64,000 nt of DNA, taken from assembly GCA_964414785.1 (NCBI GenBank), contig CAYPXZ010000015.1:1-64000 (forward strand). The letters run 5' to 3'. Positions 25,388 to 33,165 of the stretch are shown here, piece by piece. Each line of letters begins with the position of its first letter. Position 1 is the first letter of the stretch. Origin of the DNA: Palsa-1447 sp964414785 (GTDB lineage Bacteria > Verrucomicrobiota > Verrucomicrobiia > Opitutales > Opitutaceae). A program made the position numbers and the translations under genes. Under the pieces are notes generated by a model, which did no database searches, was not told the origin of the DNA, and saw nothing but the letters and a program-made list of their open reading frames with translations.

Positions 25388-26818
25388 ATGTACCTCGCCG
25401 TTATCGCCGCCTGCTTGGTCGCCGTCATCGCGGGTTATTTCATCAACAATCCCCTGGGGCACAGCCGGCGCTTCATCCTTCGGCGGTTCCTGAACTGGTT
25501 CCCATTGGGGATGACCTACTCGTTCCTTTACATGGGTCGCTACAACCTGAACGTCTCGAAGAACGCGCTCGGAGTGTTGATGTCGAAGGAGGAGTTCGGG
25601 CTCATTTTCGGACTCGGGACCCTGGTCTACGCCGTGTCGTTCCTGGTCAACGGACCCCTCGTGGATCGGATCGGGGGCCGCAAGGGTATCCTCATCGCGG
25701 GATTCGGAGCGGCGGCGGCCAACGTGCTGCTCGGGATCCTGACCATGGCGGTGCTTGCGGGCCAGTTTCGCACCCACCTCGTGGCAACCTACGCCACGCT
25801 CTACAGCGTGAACATGTATTTCCAGAGCTACGGCGCCGTCTCGATCATCAAGGTTAAGGCCTATTGGTTCCACGTGAGGGAGCGCGGCGTGTTCGGCGCC
25901 ATCTTCGGGACTCTGATCTCGTTCGGCGTCTACTTCGCCTTTGATTGGGGACAGGGGATCGTCAATTTCACCAAGAGCATCCCGGCCGTGTTCTTCATTC
26001 CCGCCGCGATCATCGCATTCTGGTCGGTGGTGGACCTATGGGCCGTCGCCGACACCCCGGAGGACGCCGGATTCCCCTCCTTTGACACCCACGATGCCTC
26101 CTCGGGCCTGATGCACGTGCACCTCACGTACCTGGACCTGCTCAAGAAGGTGTTCGCGAGCCCGCTCATGCTAATGATCGCCGTGGTCGAGCTCACGTCT
26201 GGAATCTTCCGGAACGGAATCTCGCAGTGGTACTTTGTGTTTGCGAACGAGATCAAACAGCCCGGAGCCGGATTCTTCCTCACCCATTGGGGATGGCTCC
26301 TGTGCATCTTCGGCGTCCTCGGAGGCTTCGCGTCGGGACTTGTCTCGGACAAGCTCTTCCAATCCCGCCGAGGGCCGCCAGCGGCGATCCTGTGCGGCTT
26401 CGTCCTCATCCTGTCCCTTGTCATGGCCGCAACCCTCCGGTCCTCACCTGTCATCGTGGGGGCCGCCGGGGTCGCCATTGTGGCGTGCTCGGTCGGGATC
26501 ACCTCGCTCATGTCGGGCACCGCGGCGACCGATTTCGGGGGACGCAAGGCAACCGCCACGTGCGCCGGAATCGTCGATGGCTTCGCGTACCTCGGCAGCT
26601 CCATCCAGTCCTTTAGCATCGGGTACATCGCCTCGCGGAATTGGCAATGGTGGCCCCTCTTCCTCACTCCGTTCGCGATTGTCGGCCTTGTGATCGCTAT
26701 AAAGATCTGGCTCGAGCTTCCACCGGCGACCCGGCGCTACATCGCCGATGTGGAGTCTCAGCGAGCGAGCCAAAAGGCCGGCGTCCTTAAGCCGCTTCAG
26801 CCTGAGTTGGGCACATAG
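25388..26818 (+). CDS. MFS transporter of the organophosphate/OPA (GlpT-like) type
   Basis: A 476-residue carrier with 12 predicted helices. FLYMGRYNLNVSKNALGVLM is typical of the OPA branch (GlpT, UhpT, PgtP), and the second half has GIVDGFAYLGSSIQSF. ATG 25388 starts the first helix (MYLAVIAACLVAVIAGYF); the longer in-frame start at 25349 adds only polar residues. The natural substrate in this locus is more likely a uronate or sugar acid than a phosphate ester, but that is inference. The two palindromes at 25132 and 25175 suggest joint control with the TonB receptor. Confidence 0.85.
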   Translation: MYLAVIAACLVAVIAGYFINNPLGHSRRFILRRFLNWFPLGMTYSFLYMGRYNLNVSKNALGVLMSKEEFGLIFGLGTLVYAVSFLVNGPLVDRIGGRKGILIAGFGAAAANVLLGILTMAVLAGQFRTHLVATYATLYSVNMYFQSYGAVSIIKVKAYWFHVRERGVFGAIFGTLISFGVYFAFDWGQGIVNFTKSIPAVFFIPAAIIAFWSVVDLWAVADTPEDAGFPSFDTHDASSGLMHVHLTYLDLLKKVFASPLMLMIAVVELTSGIFRNGISQWYFVFANEIKQPGAGFFLTHWGWLLCIFGVLGGFASGLVSDKLFQSRRGPPAAILCGFVLILSLVMAATLRSSPVIVGAAGVAIVACSVGITSLMSGTAATDFGGRKATATCAGIVDGFAYLGSSIQSFSIGYIASRNWQWWPLFLTPFAIVGLVIAIKIWLELPPATRRYIADVESQRASQKAGVLKPLQPELGT

Positions 26819-26961
26819 GGCCGAGGTTTCTGGGGGAAAATGGGGAGCCCTGCGCCGCCGTATCCGCACGAGGCCGCGCGTGTGAATGATGTCGCAAAAG
26901 TGCTATGTTGCGCCGGGAAAATCCTCATGTTCGCGCCGTAATTCCAATAAGGTAGCGCATC

Positions 26962-27753
26962 GTGTCCCCCATCCCCGTAGTCCTTGTCACAGGCGCCAGT
27001 CGCGGTCTGGGCCGCGGCATCGCCCTGCAACTTGCAGCGGAGGGTTGTTCCGTCGCGATAAACTACGCGGGAAACCGCGATGCCGCCAAGGAGGCGGCCA
27101 AGCTGTGCGCGAGGGCCTCGAGGACCAAGAGGCAGAGGTTCGTACCCATACAGGCCGACATCGGCACGAAGGCCGACCGAGAACGGCTCGTCGCCGAGAC
27201 GCTCTCCGAATTCGGCCAGATTGACGCCCTAGTCAACAATGCGGGCATCGCCCCCAGGGTCCGAGCGGACTTGGTCGACGCGTCCGAGGAGTCGTTTGAG
27301 GAGCTCATCCGCGTGAACCTTGAGGGACCCTACTTCCTGACCCAGGCCGTCGTGCGCCATTGGACCCGAAAGGGCGGCGGGTCCGCCCTGCCGACGGGGC
27401 GCAAGGTCGTGTTCGTCACGTCCATATCGGCAGACACGGCCTCCACCGACCGGGGCGACTACTGCGTCTCGAAGGCGGGACTTGCCATGGCGGCCCAGTT
27501 GTGGGCGGCGCGGCTTGCGAAGGACAACATCCAGGTCGTGGAAGTGCGCCCGGGGATCATGGCCACCGACATGACCGCCGGTGCGAAGCAGAAATACGAC
27601 AGGCTCCTGGCGGAGGGCCTCGTACCCCAGGGCCGCTGGGGATCCCCCGAGGACGTCGGGCTCGCCGTGCGCTCGATCATCGCCGGCCGGTTCGCGTTCT
27701 CGACCGGTGCCGTCATCTCCGTCGACGGCGGTTTCCACATACGCCGGCTGTAG
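26962..27753 (+). CDS. SDR-family oxidoreductase
   Basis: A 263-residue classical short-chain dehydrogenase with TGASRGLGRGIA (cofactor), VNNAGIAP, an active serine in SISADTAS, YCVSK (YxxxK) and the C-terminal TGAVISVDGGFHIRRL. It resembles FabG-like enzymes, but the setting suggests a sugar or uronate substrate; a KduD-like role is one possibility. The start is GTG 26962 with a weak AAGGTAG ribosome site. It begins a four-gene run with a GH88-like hydrolase 12 bases downstream. Confidence 0.88.
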   Translation: MSPIPVVLVTGASRGLGRGIALQLAAEGCSVAINYAGNRDAAKEAAKLCARASRTKRQRFVPIQADIGTKADRERLVAETLSEFGQIDALVNNAGIAPRVRADLVDASEESFEELIRVNLEGPYFLTQAVVRHWTRKGGGSALPTGRKVVFVTSISADTASTDRGDYCVSKAGLAMAAQLWAARLAKDNIQVVEVRPGIMATDMTAGAKQKYDRLLAEGLVPQGRWGSPEDVGLAVRSIIAGRFAFSTGAVISVDGGFHIRRL

Positions 27754-27765
27754 CCGGCCCCTCCG

Positions 27766-29145
27766 ATGATCCAGATAGACACCTCCCTCACACCCCGATC
27801 GCTTCGGCGGGATATCGACCGCATGTTCGAAGTCTCCGCGGGCAAGATACGCCTGGTCCAGAAGCACTGGGACCCGGGCCTAGGGGCTCCGGTCGTGACC
27901 CGTGAAGGCAGGTATACGTCCCGGGGCTGGACCGAGTGGACGCAGGGGTTCCAGTTCGGCTCGGCGATCCTGCAGTTTGCGGCGACGGGCGACCGAAAAT
28001 TCCTGGAGATCGGGCGGGAGGGGACCCATCTGCACATGGCAAGGCATGTCAGCCACACCGGAGTCCACGACCATGGGTTCAACAACGTGTCGACGTACGG
28101 GAACCTCCTTCACCTCGCCAGGTCCGGCGCATTCCACGCGGACGAAGGGGACCTCAGGCATTACGAGCTGGCCCTGAAGGTGTCGGGCGCGATCCAGGCC
28201 GCCCGCTGGACCCACCTTCCCTCGGGCCTGGGCTACATCTACTCCTTCAACGGCCCCCACTCCCTCTTCGCCGACACCATCCGCTCCCTTCGCTCCCTTG
28301 CGCTTTCGCACGCGCTGGGCCATGCGCTCATGTCCGAGAACGACCAGCAGGTGTCCCTCGTCGGCCGGCTCCTGACCCACGCCGAAACGACGGCGCGGTT
28401 CAACGTCTACTTCGGGACCGGCCGCGATATTTACGACGCCCGCGGGCGCGTCGCTCATGAGTCGATCTTCAACGTGAACGGGGGCACCTACCGCTGCCCG
28501 AGCACCCAGCAGGGCTACTCGCCCTTCACGACCTGGACGCGGGGGCTTGCCTGGATCATCTGCGGGTACGCCGAGCAGCTGGAGTTCCTCGCGGGGCGGC
28601 CGGCAGATGAATTCGGGTCGCACGGGGGAAAGGCGGGGGTCCTCAAACGCTTCGCGGAGGTCGCACGGGCGACGGCGGACTATTACATCGAGAACACACC
28701 CTCGGACGGCGTGCCCTACTGGGACACCGGCGCCCCTGGCCTGAAGAACCTCGGAGGCTACCTTGAGCGCCCCGCCGATCCCTTCAACGACTTTGAACCT
28801 GTGGACAGTTCGGCCGCGGCAATCGCGGCGCAGGGCCTTGTAAGGCTGGGCAACTATCTGGCCTCCAGCGGCCAGACCCGGGCAGGCTCCCGGTACCTCT
28901 GCGCCGGCCTCACGGTCGCCCGGACCCTCTTCAGCGAGCCCTACCTCTCGACGTCGCCCCGCCACCAGGGACTTCTTCTCCACACGGTCTACCACCGCCC
29001 CAACGGTTGGGACAACGTGCCCCGGGGCCGTAAGGTCCCGTGCGGGGAATCCTCCATGTGGGGCGACTACCACGCGCGCGAGCTCGGCCTCCTGTTGGGG
29101 CGGATGGCCGAGCCCAGGAGTTACTACACCTTCTTCGGGTGCTAG
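27766..29145 (+). CDS. GH88-like unsaturated uronyl hydrolase, cytoplasmic
   Basis: A 459-residue alpha/alpha-barrel protein related to GH88 unsaturated glucuronyl hydrolases. The first catalytic-region aspartate lies in TGVHDHGFNNVSTYG (THDLGF in characterised relatives) and the second in LFADTIRSLRSL. FEPVDSSAAAIAAQGLVRL and CGESSMWGDYHARELGLLL are further family-type segments. There is no signal peptide, so it acts in the cytoplasm on imported oligosaccharides. GH88 releases 5-keto-4-deoxyuronate-type products; neighbouring SDR, TIM-barrel and Gfo/Idh genes could process them. The substrate (glucuronyl or galacturonyl) is not readable. Confidence 0.78.
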   Translation: MIQIDTSLTPRSLRRDIDRMFEVSAGKIRLVQKHWDPGLGAPVVTREGRYTSRGWTEWTQGFQFGSAILQFAATGDRKFLEIGREGTHLHMARHVSHTGVHDHGFNNVSTYGNLLHLARSGAFHADEGDLRHYELALKVSGAIQAARWTHLPSGLGYIYSFNGPHSLFADTIRSLRSLALSHALGHALMSENDQQVSLVGRLLTHAETTARFNVYFGTGRDIYDARGRVAHESIFNVNGGTYRCPSTQQGYSPFTTWTRGLAWIICGYAEQLEFLAGRPADEFGSHGGKAGVLKRFAEVARATADYYIENTPSDGVPYWDTGAPGLKNLGGYLERPADPFNDFEPVDSSAAAIAAQGLVRLGNYLASSGQTRAGSRYLCAGLTVARTLFSEPYLSTSPRHQGLLLHTVYHRPNGWDNVPRGRKVPCGESSMWGDYHARELGLLLGRMAEPRSYYTFFGC

Positions 29146-29161
29146 ACACCGCGGCATCGGC

Positions 29162-29992
29162 ATGACCCCTCCCCTTACGGACTTCTCGCGGCTGTGCATC
29201 CACACGATGACCACGAAGCCGTGGTCGTTTCAGGAGGCGGTGCGCCGTTACTCGGCCGCGGGTGTCAAGGGTATCACCGTGTGGCGGGACTCATTCGCCG
29301 GCCTGGGAGCGGCTGCCGCGGGCAACCTCGCGCGCGGCAACGGGCTGACCGTCGTGTCGTTCTGCCGCGGAGGGTTCTTTCCGTCGGAAACGGCCGAGGG
29401 CCGCTCAAAGGCGATCGACGAGAACCGCCGGTGCATCGACGAGGCGTCGGCCCTCGGGGCCCCTTTGGTGGTGCTTGTCTGCGGCAACGCGCCCGGGCTC
29501 AGCCTTGCCGAGGCCCGAAAACAGATCGCGGAGGGCATCGGGGCCGTCCTGCCTCACGCGGCCGCGAGTGGCGTGCGGCTCGCCATTGAGCCGCTGCATC
29601 CCATGTATGCCGCAGACCGGTCCGCGGTGAGCACGATGGCCCAGGCCAGGGCGATCTGCGCAGAGCTCAGGTCGCCCTGGCTGGGGATAGCCGTAGATGT
29701 CTATCACACCTGGTGGGATGACCGGCTCGAGGCCGAGATCGGCGCGTGCGGAAGGGACGGCACGCTTTTCGCCTTCCATGTCTCCGACTGGCGGACGCTC
29801 ACCACCGACCTGCTCGAGGACCGGGGCCTCATGGGCGAAGGCTGCATCCCGATCCGCCAGATCCGGGGATGGGTCGAGGCGGCCGGATTCAAGGGATTCC
29901 ACGAGGTCGAGATCTTCTCGCGCCGCCTTTGGGCGGCTGACCAGGCATCATTCCTGGAGGAAATCAAGAAGGCCTACATCGCGCACACATAA
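29162..29992 (+). CDS. Xylose-isomerase-like TIM-barrel (sugar phosphate isomerase/epimerase family)
   Basis: A 276-residue member of the AP-endonuclease 2/xylose-isomerase-like superfamily. Features are AGVKGITVWRD, VVLVCGNAPGLS, a metal-binding glutamate in LAIEPLHPMY, an aspartate/histidine pair in IAVDVYHTWWD, FHVSDWR and HEVEIFS. Such enzymes are keto-sugar epimerases, isomerases or dehydratases with a divalent metal. No signal peptide. It lies 16 bases after the GH88-like gene and before a Gfo/Idh gene, so it is probably part of the same sugar pathway. The reaction cannot be specified. Confidence 0.85.
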   Translation: MTPPLTDFSRLCIHTMTTKPWSFQEAVRRYSAAGVKGITVWRDSFAGLGAAAAGNLARGNGLTVVSFCRGGFFPSETAEGRSKAIDENRRCIDEASALGAPLVVLVCGNAPGLSLAEARKQIAEGIGAVLPHAAASGVRLAIEPLHPMYAADRSAVSTMAQARAICAELRSPWLGIAVDVYHTWWDDRLEAEIGACGRDGTLFAFHVSDWRTLTTDLLEDRGLMGEGCIPIRQIRGWVEAAGFKGFHEVEIFSRRLWAADQASFLEEIKKAYIAHT

Positions 29993-30030
29993 AGCGTCCC
30001 TTCATCCAAAGGCGCCGCACCTACCTATCC

Positions 30031-31179
30031 ATGAAGGAAATCCCCATAGGAATCATCATGAACGGCGTCACGGGACGCATGGGCACGAACCAGCACCTGA
30101 TCCGCTCCGTCCTTGCCATCAGGAACCAGGGCGGAGTCCGCCTGCCAAACGGGGACTGCATCATCCCCGACCCGATCCTCGTCGGGCGAAACCCGGAGAA
30201 GCTCAGGGCCCTGGCCGCGGCGCACGGGGTGACCCGGATAGCGGGAAGCCTCGAGGAGGCCCTGATGGATCCCTTCAACAGGATCTATTTCGACGCCCAG
30301 ACGACGGACCGGCGGGCCGCGGCCGTTCGCCAGGCGATCGCCGCGGGGAAGGCGATCTACTGCGAGAAACCGACGGCCGTCGACGCGGCGACCGCCGTGG
30401 GACTCTACAGGGAATGTAAGGCCGCCGGGCTCAAGAATGGCGTCGTGCAGGACAAGCTCTGGCTGGGCGGGCTGCGAAAGCTGAAGTCCCTAATTGACGG
30501 CGGTTTCTTCGGGAGGATGCTCTCGGTGCGAGGGGAGTTTGGCTACTGGGTATTCGAGGGCGACACGCAGCCCGCGCAGCGCCCCTCCTGGAACTACAGA
30601 AAGGAGGACGGGGGCGGCATCGGCATCGACATGCTCTGCCACTGGCGCTACGTGATCGACAACCTCTTTGGCCCGGTCGCCGCGATCTCCTGCAATTTCG
30701 CGACCCACATCCCCGTTCGCCGCGACGAGCAGGGAAGGCCCTACGCCTGCACCGCGGACGACGCCTGCTACGCCACGATGCAGACCGACGAGGGATTGGT
30801 CATCCAGTTCAACAGCTCATGGTGCACACGCGTCCGGCGCGACGACCTGCTCACCCTTCACGTGGACGGCACGAAGGGGTCCGCTGTCGCGGGACTGCGC
30901 GACTGCTGGACCCAGAGCGCGGAGGAGACCCCGCGCGCGGTGTGGAATCCCGACATCGAGCAGCCGGTCAAGTTCTTCGACGGGTGGAAGAAGATGCCCG
31001 AGGATCCTTCGATCGACAACGCGTTCAAGGTACAATGGGAGCTTTTCCTCAGGCACGTCGCCAATGACGAACCGTTCCGCTGGACGCTCCTCGAGGGGGC
31101 CAAGGGCGTCCAACTTGCGCAGCTGGGATGGGAGTCGTGGGAAAGGCGGTCGTGGGTCCCGGTCCCGCCAATCGGATGA
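30031..31179 (+). CDS. Gfo/Idh/MocA-family oxidoreductase
   Basis: A 382-residue NAD(P)-dependent oxidoreductase. The N-terminal Rossmann region begins IPIGIIMNGVTGRMGTNQH, and the family's conserved lysine lies in YCEKPTAVD; the second domain has GGGIGIDMLCHW with the putative catalytic acid and histidine. The start is unusual in having an insertion before the second strand. Members oxidise or reduce pyranoses, inositols and sugar acids. As last gene of the SDR-GH88-isomerase run it likely acts on the same sugar. It is followed by about 130 bases without a gene, including a seven-pair GC hairpin at 31258-31279 lacking a T run. Confidence 0.87.
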   Translation: MKEIPIGIIMNGVTGRMGTNQHLIRSVLAIRNQGGVRLPNGDCIIPDPILVGRNPEKLRALAAAHGVTRIAGSLEEALMDPFNRIYFDAQTTDRRAAAVRQAIAAGKAIYCEKPTAVDAATAVGLYRECKAAGLKNGVVQDKLWLGGLRKLKSLIDGGFFGRMLSVRGEFGYWVFEGDTQPAQRPSWNYRKEDGGGIGIDMLCHWRYVIDNLFGPVAAISCNFATHIPVRRDEQGRPYACTADDACYATMQTDEGLVIQFNSSWCTRVRRDDLLTLHVDGTKGSAVAGLRDCWTQSAEETPRAVWNPDIEQPVKFFDGWKKMPEDPSIDNAFKVQWELFLRHVANDEPFRWTLLEGAKGVQLAQLGWESWERRSWVPVPPIG

Positions 31180-31313
31180 GCGCAGCCAAGCTGGATGCGC
31201 ATTGAGGGCCTTGCGCCCCTAGCGAAGGCGCAGCCGTTGGGTCTGCTCGCGTGGCCCGGCGCGGCGGGAGCTCCGCGCCGCGGGCGGACCGGCACCCCAG
31301 GCCAATGGGCGGA

Positions 31314-31646
31314 TCACGCCGAGGCCATCGCCATGTCGGCTCTTGATTCCTCGTGCTCGAACGAGAGGTAGGCGCCGCAGGTCTCGCAGGTCGTCAGAAG
31401 TCCGCCGTTTCCGTTGATGAGCGAGGTCGGCAGCCGCAGGTAGCAGCCCGAGCAGACGCCGTGCCTTACTTCCGCCACGGCCTTCCTGTCCCTGGCAAGG
31501 ATGCCGTCGAAATGCGCGAGGACCGGGGCCGGCGTTTCCTTCCGCAGGCGGGTCACGGTCAGCTGCTGGTCTGGTGTGAGGCGGTTGCCCCGTCGGCTCA
31601 TGAGCTGCAGCTGCGTCAGGTTGGAGATGATGATGTCTACGTCCAT
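31314..31646 (-). CDS. Small C4 zinc-ribbon protein
   Basis: A 110-residue protein ending in a four-cysteine zinc ribbon: CSGCYLRLP and, 21 residues on, CETCGAYL. The N-terminal half is helical (LTPDQQLTVTRLRKE, VLAHFDGILARDRKAVAEV). The arrangement of a helical hairpin before a C-terminal ribbon is like the C4-type zf-RING_7 family, but at less than half that family's usual length. The function is unknown; nucleic-acid or protein binding is the common guess for such ribbons. Confidence 0.7.
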   Translation of the reverse strand: MDVDIIISNLTQLQLMSRRGNRLTPDQQLTVTRLRKETPAPVLAHFDGILARDRKAVAEVRHGVCSGCYLRLPTSLINGNGGLLTTCETCGAYLSFEHEESRADMAMASA

Positions 31647-31743
31647 AGGATGAAACGGGGAACCGGCGGCCGGAGCCGGAAACGGACCCGGCCGCCAGTT
31701 GGTTAGCTAGGTGTCTTCAGGTAAAGGGTCGCGCAGTCGCGAC

Positions 31744-31932
31744 TCATCGTTTGGTGGCGGGAGCCTGGGCCGTTGCGGGCGCAGGCTGTTTCTTGCTGGT
31801 GCGAACAAATCTCGGCTTCTGCTGAAAGACCGGGATAGTCGGCGTGGCCGCGGCGGGCGCTGTGGGCGCGGCGCTGGGCGCAGGAATTGTAGAGGTGCCG
31901 GCAGGATTAATGTCGGGATTCATAGGATTCAT
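31744..31932 (-). CDS. Possible small Pro/Ala-rich basic protein
   Basis: A 62-residue frame starting MNPMNPDINPAGTS, rich in Pro, Ala and Thr with a basic end (PRFVRTSKKQPAPATAQAP). It has no cysteines, membrane segment or recognisable domain, and no clear ribosome site: the upstream bases are a run of A. It may be a real low-complexity protein or chance. The adjoining 31933-32157 holds no gene, only a six-pair inverted repeat GTGCCC/GGGCAC at 31959-31975. Confidence 0.3.
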   Translation of the reverse strand: MNPMNPDINPAGTSTIPAPSAAPTAPAAATPTIPVFQQKPRFVRTSKKQPAPATAQAPATKR

Positions 31933-32157
31933 TTTGTTTTTTTTGTATCTAACAGAGTGTGCCCATGGCGGGCACGTAGGTTTCCTTGCACCCCCTATGC
32001 CGCATCGCCGGCCAACTCCTTTAGGTGTTTGCCCGTCGCCAGATAGAATTTTGCCTGCACGGCTATCGCCACGGACTGGATTGATGGAGGTGCAACATCT
32101 GCACCGCCGTTCCGATCGCAGTGCAGTATCTTGCTCCTTCGAGCACGCGGGGGCCGG

Positions 32158-33165
32158 TCAAGGCTTCAGCAGGCCGTAGCGGCGAAGCTTGTATTGGAGG
32201 GCCCTTCGGCTGATGCCGAGAAGCCTTGCGGCCTCCCCGCGATTGGAGGTGACCTGAAGGAGGGTCTGCCGGATCAGCGTCTTCTCCGCGTCTGAAAGGG
32301 TCATCCCGGGCCGGATGGAGAAGTCGTGCGCGGGTTCGCCATTGGCACGCATGTAAGTCGGCAGCAGGTCCACGCCGATCGCCTCTCTTGGCGACGTCAC
32401 CATCAGCCATTCGATCGCGTTGCGCAGCTGCCGTACGTTTCCCGGCCAAGGGAAGCGCCTGCAGGCTTCCATGGCTTCCGGCGTGAGGCTGCACGTCGGG
32501 CGCCTGTGCTTCGCCCCGAACTGGGCCAGAAAGGTCCCTATCAATATGGGAATGTCCTCGCTTCGCTCGCGAAGGGGCGGGATCGGGATCGGAATCACCT
32601 GGATCCTGTAATAGAGATCCTCCCGGAACTTTCCCGCGGCCACGGCCTCCTCCAGGCGCTTGTTGGTGGCGGCTACGACCCGGACATCAACCTGGATCAG
32701 CTCGGTCCCGCCTACCATGCGGAAGGCGCCGTCCTCCAGAACGCGAAGCAGGTCGCCCTGGCCCTTCATCGGCATGTCCCCGATCTCGTCAAGGAAGAGC
32801 GTGCCGCCGTTTGCGAGAAGAAAGCGGCCCGGCTTGTTGAAACGCGCATCGGTGAACGCCCCCTTCACGTAGCCGAACAGCTCAGCCTCCACGAGCTGCT
32901 CGGGAAGCGCCGCGCAGTTGACAAAGATGAACGGCTTTGCGGCCCGGGAGCTGCGCTGGTGGATCATTCGCGCCACGATCTCCTTCCCGGTCCCGCTCTC
33001 GCCCTCGATCAGGACGGTGACGTCGCTTCGCGCAACCTCCTCGGCCAGGCGAAGCACCCTGCGAATGGCGGGGCTGTCCCCCAAGAGGAGGCTCTGGGGG
33101 CTCTCGTCTGGACTCCGCGCCGAGCCGGGCTGTCCCCCCGAGGTGCGCGCCATCTTGTCAGACAC
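32158..33165 (-). CDS. Sigma-54-type activator (AAA+), no receiver domain
   Basis: A 335-residue bacterial enhancer-binding protein: a short unstructured start, an AAA+ domain with Walker A GESGTGKE (55-62), Walker B in GGTLFLDEIGDM, R-finger region PLRERSEDIP, and a Fis-type helix-turn-helix at the C terminus (GEAARLLGISRRALQYKLRRYG). The sigma-54 contact loop reads GAFTDA (102-107) instead of GAFTGA. There is no N-terminal sensory domain, so activity is not controlled by a fused receiver. The start overlaps the stop of the molybdenum hydroxylase gene by eight bases, so they are co-transcribed. An alternative start is the ATG four codons in. Confidence 0.88.
   Translation of the reverse strand: MSDKMARTSGGQPGSARSPDESPQSLLLGDSPAIRRVLRLAEEVARSDVTVLIEGESGTGKEIVARMIHQRSSRAAKPFIFVNCAALPEQLVEAELFGYVKGAFTDARFNKPGRFLLANGGTLFLDEIGDMPMKGQGDLLRVLEDGAFRMVGGTELIQVDVRVVAATNKRLEEAVAAGKFREDLYYRIQVIPIPIPPLRERSEDIPILIGTFLAQFGAKHRRPTCSLTPEAMEACRRFPWPGNVRQLRNAIEWLMVTSPREAIGVDLLPTYMRANGEPAHDFSIRPGMTLSDAEKTLIRQTLLQVTSNRGEAARLLGISRRALQYKLRRYGLLKP

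Noticed and set aside
31258..31279. Intrinsic terminator after the Gfo/Idh gene
   Set aside because: A seven-pair GC hairpin exists but no T run follows, and it is nearly 80 bases past the stop in very GC-rich sequence where such hairpins arise easily.
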